A DNA stretch of 64,000 bases from Pedobacter gandavensis (GCF_014172405.1 NZ_WNXC01000001.1:1240001-1304000), one strand, 5' to 3'. Numbered from the stretch's first letter, positions 35,429 through 45,060 are shown. Made by a program: numbers and translations. Notes: a model not told the origin generated them from the sequence alone.

Positions 35429-36556
35429 TTACTCAGCTGCGCCTACCTCCTTAGCTGATCCATACTTCAACAGATATTTTTCCTTTTTTTGTTCTGTTTC
35501 TGTTACTTTTTCCTGATTTCCAGCTAGTCGATATAGGTTAGCCATTTTATCATATTTAAGGGGCATCTCACCAAACTCCGGATAGGGATTACGATCAATT
35601 ATCGCCTGATAACATTCTGCACCCAGAACGTATATATTTTCTGGGATCTTTATTTTTCCTGAATGTTCTTCGATTTGAGCAATCAACACGGGATAAGACG
35701 GATCTTCACTATACTTGCCATCCATCATTGCTGCTCGGCCATAGTCATAAGCTTTTTGTGAATCTGTTTCTAATAGCGCCGCAAATTTAAATGCGATAAA
35801 AGTCGATGAGTATTCTAAACCAGGTATATGTTTAACCATTTCATCAATCACTAAAATTACAGAATCCGGGCTAATCTGGACACGATCTCTTGTATTACCA
35901 GCCATATTGACCACATAACGTTGTATTCTTGAAACTAATTCGTCTGCAGCCTGAAAATCCAAGTCATCTAAATATAATTGGTGGTTTCGTTTTAACAGCG
36001 CAAACTCTCGCCTCCATGTTTTATTTAATATTTGTGTTAAAACACTATCGAGATATTGCGGATGGCCAATCCAATCTATTTTCCCATCATTTACGATAAA
36101 ACTACTTGGAATCGAGTGCTGTCTGGAGGTATCGACCCATTTCTTAGCCATAAATTCACCTTCTTCCATACCTACCGGAAAATCCATTCGGTCTCCCATC
36201 TTTTCCACTATTTTTCTTATTTCTGCTGCTGGCATATCCTTTTTTTCAAGGATGTCAATAGCTAAAAAAGTCGCTTTATCTTGATATTTACGTGCCAATT
36301 TAGAAAGTCGAGGCATGGAATCCATACATGGGACACACCAACTTGCCCAGAACTCTACCACATAAATCTTACCCTTTTCAAAATTTTGGATTGGCGTCCC
36401 CTTAACCCATTCTTTTACTTTCAATGGAGGTGCAGGATCACCGATATTCAGACCAAGATTAATTAATGGCTGTGCATTGACACTAAGATGGAAAGCAGAT
36501 AACATGATCAGCAATGCTCCGGTAAATTTCACTTTATTTAACTTCATTTTTTTCAT
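35429..36556 (-). CDS. TlpA-family thiol-disulfide oxidoreductase with C-terminal helical extension
   Basis: Exported protein of 375 residues (signal 'LLIMLSAFHLSVNAQ'). The thioredoxin domain spans about 38-175, with 'GDPAPPLKVKEW', the active site W-C-V-P-C (C74, C77) in 'FWASWCVPCMDSMP', and 'SIPSSFIVNDGKIDWIGHP' with the cis-proline region. The last 200 residues are helical and TPR-like ('AFKFAALLETDSQKAYDYGRAAM', 'YDKMANLYRLAGNQEKVTE'). The likely role is disulfide reduction or isomerisation of exported proteins. It lies 187 bases upstream of the BF3164/GLPGLI operon on the same strand; thioredoxins of this type often accompany such receptor clusters. Confidence 0.9.
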   Translation of the reverse strand: MKKMKLNKVKFTGALLIMLSAFHLSVNAQPLINLGLNIGDPAPPLKVKEWVKGTPIQNFEKGKIYVVEFWASWCVPCMDSMPRLSKLARKYQDKATFLAIDILEKKDMPAAEIRKIVEKMGDRMDFPVGMEEGEFMAKKWVDTSRQHSIPSSFIVNDGKIDWIGHPQYLDSVLTQILNKTWRREFALLKRNHQLYLDDLDFQAADELVSRIQRYVVNMAGNTRDRVQISPDSVILVIDEMVKHIPGLEYSSTFIAFKFAALLETDSQKAYDYGRAAMMDGKYSEDPSYPVLIAQIEEHSGKIKIPENIYVLGAECYQAIIDRNPYPEFGEMPLKYDKMANLYRLAGNQEKVTETEQKKEKYLLKYGSAKEVGAAE

Positions 36557-36617
36557 AATTTTTAAATGTTAATTAAATTTGAATACTCCTAGCCTCAATC
36601 TCTAAAATATAAACTAT

Positions 36618-37460
36618 TTAGACCCTTCTACTCATCTCAAACTGTGCGATAACCTCAGAAAGACCGACACTTTTTAAAAACCCCAACACAGATACAGCCG
36701 ATTGATCTACATTAAACACATAAACTTCCTGTTGTTCAACGGCTTCATTAATATAGGAAAACAACTGGCTACCAATCCCCTTATCCCTATACTCAGCGGC
36801 AACTGCAAACTGATTTATTTTTCTTGATGTTGGATTAAAGATGGCATAACCCACTAATAAATCATCCTGATAAGCCCCAACAATGCGACACTGTGCTTTA
36901 CTATTTTCCAAGCTCTGATTCGCATTTTGCCAGGAAGGAATGGCATCCCAAAAAGTCATTAATTCCCTCCAGTTCAAACCGTCAATTTCTTTCAATGAAG
37001 CTGCCGACTTATCCTTTTTGACCTGTATCTTCCCGCTATAGCAATCCAGTTTTCTATCCCTCGTATATCCCATTTTCTCATACGCTTTGATTGCAGCATG
37101 ATTTCCTGTCAGCACTTCCAAAACCATCTTCTTCACCTGTATTTTTCTCAATTCAGGCAGCAAATATCCATACATTTCAGACACTAAACCTCTCCCCCGA
37201 TAGGCTGGAATTACTCCAGTACATGCGTTGTACACCGCCAACCCTTCCTCAGTACTTCGTAAAGCATGTAACATACAGCCAACCATTTGATCTCCATCAA
37301 ATACTCCTGTTGATAATTTTAGCTTAATATCCTCTGCAGCAATTTTAGATTCCAGTTTTTCTAAAGTCAACTGCATCGGCACCAAATAATCTGAAAATGA
37401 TAAATTGATAACCGACACCAATTTTTCAAGATCTATATTTTCTAAATTTCTTAATTCCAT
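36618..37460 (-). CDS. Tandem GNAT N-acetyltransferase
   Basis: Cytoplasmic acetyltransferase of 280 residues with two GNAT units. The first (about 1-155) has the acetyl-CoA loop 'YRGRGLVSEMYGYLLPELR' and 'LTGNHAAIKAYEKMGYTRDRKL'. The second (about 165-280) has 'EYRDKGIGSQLFSYINEAV' and 'VFNVDQSAVSVLGFLKSVGL'. Both keep the R/Q-x-x-G-x-G/A pyrophosphate-binding loop. The acceptor substrate is unknown. It is divergent from the L,D-transpeptidase gene with about 110 bases between the starts. Confidence 0.88.
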   Translation of the reverse strand: MELRNLENIDLEKLVSVINLSFSDYLVPMQLTLEKLESKIAAEDIKLKLSTGVFDGDQMVGCMLHALRSTEEGLAVYNACTGVIPAYRGRGLVSEMYGYLLPELRKIQVKKMVLEVLTGNHAAIKAYEKMGYTRDRKLDCYSGKIQVKKDKSAASLKEIDGLNWRELMTFWDAIPSWQNANQSLENSKAQCRIVGAYQDDLLVGYAIFNPTSRKINQFAVAAEYRDKGIGSQLFSYINEAVEQQEVYVFNVDQSAVSVLGFLKSVGLSEVIAQFEMSRRV

Positions 37461-37569
37461 ATTCCTGCATTACTAAAATAATAAACTAATAACAAAAACT
37501 AGCCTACCAAATTAAACTTTTTCAACAAAGTTTAATTTGAATCCTAAAAATATAACTGTACATTTAGTT

Positions 37570-38403
37570 ATGAATCAATCTACGAAGTATTTCGGTTTAC
37601 TATTGCTGTGGCTGGGCGTGATCACCTTTTGCCTCTGGCCTAAGCCACATAAGGTTGAGGTAATTGAACCGGTTATTGAAGTTACCGGTGTAAAATGGCA
37701 CGATTCTCTATTTAAACACCTTCCTTTGGGGATAGACACCACTATTATTGTTAAAGATAGCAAAGATAACTCCTTGAGTTTTCGTCAGTACCTCATCCCC
37801 GTTTTTAACCACGAAGCAATGATCTTTCAAGATCGTGGCATATGGAGATTACAACGTCTAACTAAAGCAGCTTATGATTCGGTAGCAAAAGATGACGATG
37901 CCGTCGCGAGATATGAAAGAGCCTCAGCTTATGGAACCAAAGACACCGAACGGAGTTGGAAATTTAAGCTCCAGGAAATCGCACATACACTTTCCGCCGC
38001 AGATCATATTGTCGTCTTCAAGGGGAAGCGTAAAATGATTGTTAGCCGAAAAAACAAGCCAATACTTACCTTTAACATAGACCTTGGATTCAATCCTAAT
38101 GGTAATAAGATTACTGAGGGAGACGGTAAAACGCCAGAAGGTATTTACCATGTTGACATCAAACATTACAGACGCGATAAATTTTACAAAAGCTTCTGGA
38201 TCTCCTATCCCAATGAAAAGGACAAAGCCATCGCACAAAAGAATGGGGTAAAGCCTGGTTCTAACATCATGATTCATGGTACCTACCCGGAAAAAACTAA
38301 TGCAAAAGACTGGACTGCCGGATGCATTGCCCTACAGAACTACGACATTGATCAGTTATTTAAGGTTGTAAATGCAGGAACAGTCATCGAAGTGCGGAAA
38401 TAA
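37570..38403 (+). CDS. L,D-transpeptidase (YkuD) family protein
   Basis: Protein of 277 residues from the ATG at 37570; an upstream in-frame TTG at 37537 is less likely. An N-terminal membrane anchor or signal ('FGLLLLWLGVITFCLW') exports it. The YkuD domain covers about the last 130 residues: 'LTFNIDLGFNPNGNKITEGDGKTPEGIYHV', 'NIMIHGT' and the catalytic cysteine in 'DWTAGCIAL' (family HxT...GC). Such enzymes form 3-3 cross-links in peptidoglycan or attach proteins to it; soluble homologues of this subtype are often called murein L,D-transpeptidase YafK-like. It converges on the Crp/Fnr gene, with 3 bases between the stops. Confidence 0.9.
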   Translation: MNQSTKYFGLLLLWLGVITFCLWPKPHKVEVIEPVIEVTGVKWHDSLFKHLPLGIDTTIIVKDSKDNSLSFRQYLIPVFNHEAMIFQDRGIWRLQRLTKAAYDSVAKDDDAVARYERASAYGTKDTERSWKFKLQEIAHTLSAADHIVVFKGKRKMIVSRKNKPILTFNIDLGFNPNGNKITEGDGKTPEGIYHVDIKHYRRDKFYKSFWISYPNEKDKAIAQKNGVKPGSNIMIHGTYPEKTNAKDWTAGCIALQNYDIDQLFKVVNAGTVIEVRK

Positions 38404-38406
38404 GGA

Positions 38407-39102
38407 TCAAATAGGATCACGGTTAACAATTTCCTGCAGCTTTAAATGATCGGTGATCAAAATTTTTCTCCCTGTTAGGGTTAATATATTCAGTTTAGCA
38501 AACTCATTCAAAACCTTAAACAAAGTCTCATAAGTCGTACCTGCAAATGAAGAAATGTCTTGCCGACTGATTTCCACATCAATAAAGCCTTGTTCATCAA
38601 TTCCAAACTGCTCGTGAAGAGAAATAAATGCTTGCGCAATACGCGCTTTAACAGACATATGAGCTAAATCCCTCATGCTCCTGTGAGAATTATCCAGTTC
38701 ATTCGCCAAAAATCGGATCATCATATAAGCCAGTTCGGTATTTACTTTCAAAGTAGCTTCAAAAAAAGCCATGTCCAGATAGCAAACTACGGATGGCTCC
38801 AGGGCTGTTGCTGATACCGGATACAGCAGTCTTTTACCCAACCCCATATGCCCAATAATGTCTGAGGGTCTTGCAAAACGAATAATCAATTCCTTATCCT
38901 TATCCCATCTTTTGTGGATTTTAAAACTGCCCGTGTATACAAAGTAAATTCCATGAACAGCATCCCCTTCTTTAAAGATCATCTCCCCCTTTTTCACTTC
39001 AAAATTCCTTTTCTGTACCGCTAATGCAGGAAGCCATTCCGGTAAACAGAGTTTACATAGTAGACAGGTTTTAAGATCACAAACATTACCGCATTCCCTC
39101 AT
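38407..39102 (-). CDS. Crp/Fnr-family transcriptional regulator with N-terminal cysteine cluster
   Basis: Regulator of 231 residues. A cyclic-nucleotide-binding-like barrel (about 25-145: 'GEMIFKEGDAVHGIYFVYTGSFKIHKRW') is joined by the dimer helix to a Crp-type winged helix ('ISRQDISSFAGTTYETLFKVLNEF'). The first 19 residues contain five cysteines (C4, C8, C13, C16, C19). FNR uses a similar N-terminal cluster to bind an oxygen-sensitive iron-sulfur centre, so redox or oxygen sensing is plausible (inference). The divergent neighbour is the ClC transporter, a possible but unproven target. Confidence 0.9.
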   Translation of the reverse strand: MRECGNVCDLKTCLLCKLCLPEWLPALAVQKRNFEVKKGEMIFKEGDAVHGIYFVYTGSFKIHKRWDKDKELIIRFARPSDIIGHMGLGKRLLYPVSATALEPSVVCYLDMAFFEATLKVNTELAYMMIRFLANELDNSHRSMRDLAHMSVKARIAQAFISLHEQFGIDEQGFIDVEISRQDISSFAGTTYETLFKVLNEFAKLNILTLTGRKILITDHLKLQEIVNRDPI

Positions 39103-39317
39103 TCTTCAAATATGCAAATTTATACGAATACCTTAACCAATGGATATCAAGAAATAGAGACCACAACCATAAAACATTGTTAAAACAATATTTAAAATCA
39201 ATCAACAAAAACAAATACCAAATAAAATATATCATAAACAATATTTATAGTTTCGTAATGTGAGTTACAACCTCTACCTTTACCCCGGATCGTTCAAAAA
39301 AATCAATTAAAACAACC

Positions 39318-41045
39318 ATGAAAAAAAACAGGCCTGAAAATGGAATTCCCATCGCTCCATCTTTGCCAAATCTGATACAAAAAGACAATACGTTACTTAA
39401 AGTCCACTTTTTGAAAAAACGCTTGTTACAAATCTCACTTTTATCCATTGGCGTAGCCATTTTAATTAGCTTGATTGCTAAAATCCTGGTTTTACTGATC
39501 AACCTGGTTACCAATATCTTTTTCTATGGTTCATTTGACATCAGTTTTCACAGTCCAGCTGAAAATAACCTGGGCTTATTTGTGATTATTCTGCCCGTAA
39601 TTGGAGGAGTTTTAGTCGGACTGATGGCATTATTTGGTTCTAAAGCAATCAGGGGTCATGGAATCCCTGAAGCCATGGAGCAAATTTTAACCAATCACAG
39701 TAAAATCAAACCCGCCATTGCTTTTTTAAAACCCATTTCTTCGGCAATTGCAATTGGATCAGGAGGACCTTTTGGTGCTGAAGGGCCAATTATTGCTACC
39801 GGAGGTGCATTGGGCTCAACGATTGGTCAGCTTTTTAAGATCACCTCTAATGAACGTAAAATTATCCTGGCAGCTGGCGCTACAGCAGGTATGTCTGCCA
39901 TATTTGGCACCCCTATTGCCGCGATTTTCCTCGCCATCGAATTGCTGCTTTTTGAGTTCTCCCCTAAGGCAATCTTACCCGTAGCATTGGCCTGTATTAC
40001 GGGAGCCGCAGGGCATCATCTCCTTTTTGAATCAGGTCCGGTTTTCCCAATGCCCAACTTAGAAAGCCCAACAAATTTTGCCTTGGCCATCTACAGCGCC
40101 ATTGGTATCGTTATTGGATTTATCTCTTTGGGGCTCACAAAAGTAGTTTATTGGGTGGAAGATGTATTTGAAAAGCTTCCCATTCATTGGATGTGGTGGC
40201 CAGCCTTAGGTGGACTCGCAGTAGGGATAATCGGATATTTTTTCCCAAATACCCTTGGAGTTGGTTACAATAACATTGTCAACATGCTCTCCGGAAAAAT
40301 TCCGCTTACACTCATGCTGAGCTTATGCTTTTTTAAATTTCTTTCCTGGGCAATTGCGCTTGGCAGCGGGACTTCAGGAGGTACCCTCGCCCCGCTGCTA
40401 ACCATCGGCGGCGCAGCAGGTGCAATTTTAGGGACACTCATTCTGATGTTTTTTCCAGAAGCGGGAATTAGCATTCCAATGGCTGCACTTATCGGCATGT
40501 CATCCATGTTTGCCGGAGCCTCCAGAGCCTATTTAACCAGTATTATTTTTGCTTTAGAGTCTACCATGCAATCGCAAGCCCTACTCCCTTTGTTGGCTGC
40601 CTGTACAGCTTCCTATCTGGTTTCCTTTTTCTTTATGGAAAACACCATTATGACGGAGAAAATAGCCCGCCGTGGCATATATACCCCGGATGCCTATGAA
40701 CCTGACATTCTTAGAAGAATCCTTGTTTCACAGGTTCTTGGAAAGGGTAAAAGGCTGCATCCCCAAGCACATACCATTGAAGAATTATTGCTGAAAAACG
40801 TCCCTGTACTAAGCCCCAATGATCCACTTTCCAAAGCTGTAGAATTGATGGCCATCCATGGCGAAGAAGTTTTACCAATAATGTCCTCCAAAAATTCTAA
40901 GGAGGTATTCGGTATACTTAGCTACAATGATGTACTCCATGCCTATGAGCTCTATCATAAAGAAAATCAAGAAGCAGGAATTAACCTTTCTCTTAAAAGA
41001 CAAAGGATAAAAATCATGGTCATGACCCGTAAATTTAGAAGATAA
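39318..41045 (+). CDS. ClC-family chloride channel/antiporter with C-terminal CBS region
   Basis: Inner-membrane protein of 575 residues. The ClC selectivity motifs are seen in order: 'GSGGPFGAEGPII' (gating glutamate E155, GxEGP) and 'GSGTSGGTLAPLLTIGGAAG', with 'RGHGIPEAME' before the first. After the last helix comes a CBS-like segment ('LLLKNVPVLSPNDPLSKAVELMAIHGEEVLPIM ... GILSYNDVLHAYE'), which in this family senses nucleotides or ionic strength. The gating glutamate is kept, compatible with Cl-/H+ exchange. Start ATG at 39318; divergent from the Crp/Fnr regulator. Confidence 0.94.
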   Translation: MKKNRPENGIPIAPSLPNLIQKDNTLLKVHFLKKRLLQISLLSIGVAILISLIAKILVLLINLVTNIFFYGSFDISFHSPAENNLGLFVIILPVIGGVLVGLMALFGSKAIRGHGIPEAMEQILTNHSKIKPAIAFLKPISSAIAIGSGGPFGAEGPIIATGGALGSTIGQLFKITSNERKIILAAGATAGMSAIFGTPIAAIFLAIELLLFEFSPKAILPVALACITGAAGHHLLFESGPVFPMPNLESPTNFALAIYSAIGIVIGFISLGLTKVVYWVEDVFEKLPIHWMWWPALGGLAVGIIGYFFPNTLGVGYNNIVNMLSGKIPLTLMLSLCFFKFLSWAIALGSGTSGGTLAPLLTIGGAAGAILGTLILMFFPEAGISIPMAALIGMSSMFAGASRAYLTSIIFALESTMQSQALLPLLAACTASYLVSFFFMENTIMTEKIARRGIYTPDAYEPDILRRILVSQVLGKGKRLHPQAHTIEELLLKNVPVLSPNDPLSKAVELMAIHGEEVLPIMSSKNSKEVFGILSYNDVLHAYELYHKENQEAGINLSLKRQRIKIMVMTRKFRR

Positions 41046-41051
41046 AAAAGT

Positions 41052-42251
41052 TTATTTCCCCCACATACGGTTTATAAATCTCCGACTAGGACCCTCCACC
41101 CAGCGATAAGTAATATAAGAGATGAGGATGAGTAGAATTAGATAGACCAGGCAATATAAAAGCCCAATAGAAAAATCAATATTCTGCTTACCTCTTCCTA
41201 TTCCTACCGTACCCGGCAGTAAGGCTCCATGCGAAAATGGTTCTTGCAGAAAGATCTGCATCAGGTAAACGGAATAAGAGATATTCCCTAAGAATTGCAT
41301 AAACTTCCGATTACAGAAACCGGCAATCTTACCCTTATTTGCCGTAAAGCTGAGTACAAGAATTGCAAATAGAGAAACGGTTATGCCATCATTCAGGGAA
41401 AAGTGCATAGACACCATGATCCCCAGAATTATAATCAGAGAGACAAGATCAGAAGAAAATGCTTTCCTGAAAGCTTGTAATTGATAGAGCAGATAAATCA
41501 GGACACCAGCCGTAAACCCGGCTATTCCGCGAATATATCCGAAATCGAAGGTAGTATTCAGATTGTGAGGAACTGGTATAGCAGGATTAATAGGGTTTTT
41601 TCGAGGCAGCAAATACATGATTGAATAATAGGCCACTACGACTAGAATCACCAGAAGTATCACTGAAATAGTCCTTTTCTTATTAATAAACAGTGCGATT
41701 AACGGAAACAGAAGGTAAGCCGCAAATTCGGCACTGATACTCCAGGAAGGTATATTCCAGGAATAAATCTTTGTTAAGCCAAAGGAATGAAGTAAAAAAA
41801 TATTCGGTAAAATATCAGATGGCTGCTCTAAAAGAATAGGTGGATTACCCCAGTCGGTAAGCCAACGCACAATGACCACCAGCAACAGCAACGAAAACAA
41901 ATGCAGCGGGTAGACCCTTGCAAACCGGGCAACAAGAAAGCTTTTCAATGATTCGGCCTGAATACTGTTTTTAAAATGACTGCTATAGACATGCATCATG
42001 ATAAAGCCACTCATGATAAAGAACAAGTCCACCATCAGGTAGCTTTTTTCAAAAAACATCGTGGTTGAGGCAGGAACAAATCGGGCAACAGCCATTTCAA
42101 AATGAAATACAGCCACCAGTAATGCCGCTATGCCGCGTAAGGCTGTTAAGGAAGGAAGGTATTCAACTTTATGATCTGTAATTGGAATGGAAGTAGCGCT
42201 TATTACCGTTGGTTCTTCGGCAGGTGGAGCATAAACAGGGACTTGGTTCAT
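41052..42251 (-). CDS. Acyltransferase-3 (OafA/YrhL-type) membrane protein
   Basis: Integral membrane O-acyltransferase of 399 residues with about ten helices. The opening 'LPSLTALRGIAALLVAVFHFEMA' is the family signature, with the conserved arginine and histidine (R...H). 'VDLFFIMSGFIMMHVY' and 'WNIPSWSISAEFAAYLLFPLIAL' are further hallmarks, the latter with the S-x-E/W-S-I-S-x-E pattern. These proteins acetylate or acylate exported sugars, lipids or peptidoglycan. An unusual proline-rich cytoplasmic leader (PAEEPTV...) precedes helix 1. It ends 6 bases from the convergent ClC gene. The acceptor is unknown. Confidence 0.9.
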   Translation of the reverse strand: MNQVPVYAPPAEEPTVISATSIPITDHKVEYLPSLTALRGIAALLVAVFHFEMAVARFVPASTTMFFEKSYLMVDLFFIMSGFIMMHVYSSHFKNSIQAESLKSFLVARFARVYPLHLFSLLLLVVIVRWLTDWGNPPILLEQPSDILPNIFLLHSFGLTKIYSWNIPSWSISAEFAAYLLFPLIALFINKKRTISVILLVILVVVAYYSIMYLLPRKNPINPAIPVPHNLNTTFDFGYIRGIAGFTAGVLIYLLYQLQAFRKAFSSDLVSLIIILGIMVSMHFSLNDGITVSLFAILVLSFTANKGKIAGFCNRKFMQFLGNISYSVYLMQIFLQEPFSHGALLPGTVGIGRGKQNIDFSIGLLYCLVYLILLILISYITYRWVEGPSRRFINRMWGK

Positions 42252-42373
42252 ATTGGTTCTGAAGGTTTATAAATAGGAATAAGTATTGATTTTAAAAGTT
42301 ACGGTATTTATTCTACACCATAAAACAAATCCATTACGTATATCTAAAATGCAGCTCCGACCACAATCACATT

Positions 42374-43639
42374 TTATTCGTTTTTAATGGGCACGGTTGC
42401 CTCTGAATTCCGAACCAACACGATGTATTGAAAATAGTCTGTGGTATATTTCCCTTCCTCATTCAATAATAACCGCTGGCCTTTTGGCATCATATCTCCA
42501 TAATTAATCGTTATGCTTTTCCGTAAAAATGGCGAACCTTCCGCTTCTAAATTGAACAAAGTGGTGGTATTTGTTTTTGTCACCGATTTAAAATCTTCTA
42601 TCCCATCAAAATTAACCAGTCTGCCATCATGGTTAAACTGGGTTAGATTACCATATGTTTTTCCTTTAGTTTGCCAGGCTTCCGGTGTAAAAGCAGTAGG
42701 CATCATCATTTTTGAATCTACATAGAGCAAAACCATAGTAAGGATTTTACCCTTTAACGCTAAGTTTTCATCATGATCAAGCATATACGCTAATGATTTA
42801 AATTTTCCTGGATTCCCTAGCGATTGATAGACATGACCGAAACCAAAAAACGCATATAATTTCTTATCCTTCCAATTTCTAATTTTAAACAAGTCAACGA
42901 AATTATCGTACAGCAAGCGCTCCCGATTAGAATTTTTCAAGCTGCAATTTTTCAAGGCGAATCGTAAGTCTTCGAGTTTACTGCTGCCCTTCAGTGCAGT
43001 ATTAAGTTCAACTTGTTTTTTTAATTGGGTAGCAATAGAGATAATCGAGCTATCATTTTTCGCTGATAAAGCATTGATTAAAGGTTGAAATGAACTCCTC
43101 CAGCCCTTTAAAGAAGGGTCTTTCAACACCTCTTTAAAATACCTTGCTACCAGCACAGGATTATGTATTTCATCGATCCCTTCAAAATAGATCCTTTGCT
43201 TTGGTTTGAGCCCCTGGTTATACACCCTTATTCTTCTAATTTTATTTTTAAAATCCAGATTCCCCCATTGTGAATTTTGAGCAACCCAATCCTCAAACAC
43301 CTCATCAATTAACTGCTCATCTCCCGTTTGTAAGTATTGGTTCAGTAGATACGCTTTAGCAAAATCGAATTCTCCAATGTAGGTGTTGATGTTCCGCTCA
43401 GAATTTAACAATGTGATCATGTCGTAATCGATGTCTTGCCCTTTTTGAATCCCGTGTATTTCGCCTAAAATAAAAAGCTGGTGATTAAAAAATGTACGAT
43501 CGAGTTTATCCTGATGATTGGTGATCCCTCTTGATAAGTCAATCGCATGATTAGAAAGATAGCTATTGACATTTTGAGCAGCTCCATTCATGGAGCAAAA
43601 TAGCGAAGCTCCTAAGAGAATTTTTTTGATAAGCGTCAT
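42374..43639 (-). CDS. Exported EreA/ChaN-like protein
   Basis: Secreted protein of 421 residues with signal peptide 'MTLIKKILLGASLFCSMNGAAQ'. The core motif 'LFILGEIHGIQKG' corresponds to the 'GE.THG' signature of the erythromycin-esterase/ChaN/TIKI superfamily (metal- or catalytic-residue-bearing glutamate and histidine). 'YIGEFDFAKAYLLNQYL', 'YFEGIDEIHNP' and 'YAFFGFGHVYQ' provide other family-like anchors. It is divergent from a clearer EreA-like gene 136 bases away; the pair may be a duplication or partners. Activity on macrolides is not implied, since most members have unknown substrates. Confidence 0.65.
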   Translation of the reverse strand: MTLIKKILLGASLFCSMNGAAQNVNSYLSNHAIDLSRGITNHQDKLDRTFFNHQLFILGEIHGIQKGQDIDYDMITLLNSERNINTYIGEFDFAKAYLLNQYLQTGDEQLIDEVFEDWVAQNSQWGNLDFKNKIRRIRVYNQGLKPKQRIYFEGIDEIHNPVLVARYFKEVLKDPSLKGWRSSFQPLINALSAKNDSSIISIATQLKKQVELNTALKGSSKLEDLRFALKNCSLKNSNRERLLYDNFVDLFKIRNWKDKKLYAFFGFGHVYQSLGNPGKFKSLAYMLDHDENLALKGKILTMVLLYVDSKMMMPTAFTPEAWQTKGKTYGNLTQFNHDGRLVNFDGIEDFKSVTKTNTTTLFNLEAEGSPFLRKSITINYGDMMPKGQRLLLNEEGKYTTDYFQYIVLVRNSEATVPIKNE

Positions 43640-43775
43640 GAAATTGGATCGTGGTATGTTTTCGCAATATAGCTTATAAATGCGCTTTCACCTTAAGAAA
43701 ATTATATATAAGAACAATAACATCAATATTTCAATTGTTAAAAATAAAACCCTATGTTGCCATCAAATTCAGAAT

Positions 43776-45056
43776 ATGGCTGCTCCAATCAAATGGCTTA
43801 TCATCACTTTCTTCGCCTTAAATTTCAACCTTAACAAGGCCTTTACACAATCAGACCCTAAGCTAATTAACGCCCTCAATGAGCAACTTATTCCCTTAAA
43901 AACGGTTTCTGAAGATCTTGATTTCATGGATTTTGATCCCCTAAATTCCATGCTAAAAGAGAAGCAAATTATTGCCCTTGGCGAGGCTACCCATGGCACC
44001 CATGAATTCTTTTTGTACAAGCACCAAATGTTAGCCTATTTAGTAAAAAAAATAGGCGTCAAAACTATTATTTTGGAAGCTGATTTCTCTGGAAGCCAAA
44101 CCATGAATGATTACGTTGTAAATGGTAAAGGGACAGCCGAACAAGCAATCCTGGAAATGGGATTCTATGGCATTACGCAAGAGTTTGTTGACCTGGTGAA
44201 ATGGTTGAAAGCTTACAATGACACCCAGTTGCCTGAAAACAAAGTGAACCTTTATGGTTGTGACATGCAATACCCTGTGTATGCTGCTAAAAAAATAAAG
44301 GAATATTTAGTGCAGAACAACCTGATTACACCAGCATTAAGTGTAGGATTTGAGGCCATGAACAAATACTATCCAAGCTTAACCGGAAAGGAAAAGACAG
44401 CAATCTCAACCACCATTACGAACTTATCTTCCCTAAAATTTGAGGATCAGGATACCGCAAAAAATGCCTTGTACAAACGTGATTTAAGAGCACTGCAACA
44501 ATTTGCTGACGCCCAATCAAAAGGATCCTCCTACAAGCAGAGCGATGCAAGAGATCAATACATGGCTGAAAATTGTGAATGGATCTACCAATATACCAAG
44601 CAAAATAAGATGATGCTTTGGCAGCACAATCAGCACATCTCCAGAACAAAAAGCAGCACTGGTTTGATCCGCATGGGCAATTTCCTAGCGGAAACCTTTA
44701 AAGATAAATACTATGCCCTGGGTTTTGATTTTTATAGTGGTGCCATGAGATCGTACGACCTGAAATTAAGGAAGAAAGTGGATGTAGAATTGCCACCTGC
44801 AAAGATAGGATCCAGTGCGGAGATATTTTCGAAATGCAAGGTCCCCAACTTCATTCTTGATTTCAAAACAGCTTCAGTAAATCCGATAGTCAGCGAGTTT
44901 TTAAACGGCAAAATTCAATCCGTTGCCTATGGCGCTGGTTTTGACAAAGGCCAAACGCCATACTATTTACAACATAAGCTTAGCGGCTCTTATGATGCCA
45001 TAATTTTCATTAGAGACACTAAGCCAAGCATAGATATGAGCACCCAAAAAAAATAA
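43776..45056 (+). CDS. Erythromycin esterase (EreA/EreB) family protein, exported
   Basis: Protein of 426 residues from the ATG at 43776. That start gives a clean signal peptide (MAAPIKWLIITFFALNFNLNKAFTQ); an open frame reaching back to 43680 adds only AT-rich, lysine/asparagine-laden sequence. Family motifs are clear: 'IIALGEATHGTHEFFLYKHQML' with catalytic E/H residues, 'IILEADFSGSQTMNDYV', 'VNLYGCDMQ' and 'MLWQHNQHISR'. Members hydrolyse macrolide lactones or unknown esters; export to the periplasm is unusual for a resistance esterase and argues for another substrate (inference). It converges on the GT2-GH26 gene 4 bases away. Confidence 0.9.
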   Translation: MAAPIKWLIITFFALNFNLNKAFTQSDPKLINALNEQLIPLKTVSEDLDFMDFDPLNSMLKEKQIIALGEATHGTHEFFLYKHQMLAYLVKKIGVKTIILEADFSGSQTMNDYVVNGKGTAEQAILEMGFYGITQEFVDLVKWLKAYNDTQLPENKVNLYGCDMQYPVYAAKKIKEYLVQNNLITPALSVGFEAMNKYYPSLTGKEKTAISTTITNLSSLKFEDQDTAKNALYKRDLRALQQFADAQSKGSSYKQSDARDQYMAENCEWIYQYTKQNKMMLWQHNQHISRTKSSTGLIRMGNFLAETFKDKYYALGFDFYSGAMRSYDLKLRKKVDVELPPAKIGSSAEIFSKCKVPNFILDFKTASVNPIVSEFLNGKIQSVAYGAGFDKGQTPYYLQHKLSGSYDAIIFIRDTKPSIDMSTQKK

Positions 45057-45060
45057 TAAC

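Noticed and set aside
39245-39514. 89-residue minus-strand ORF between Crp/Fnr and ClC genes
   Set aside because: It is largely antisense to the start of the ClC gene and has no family features.
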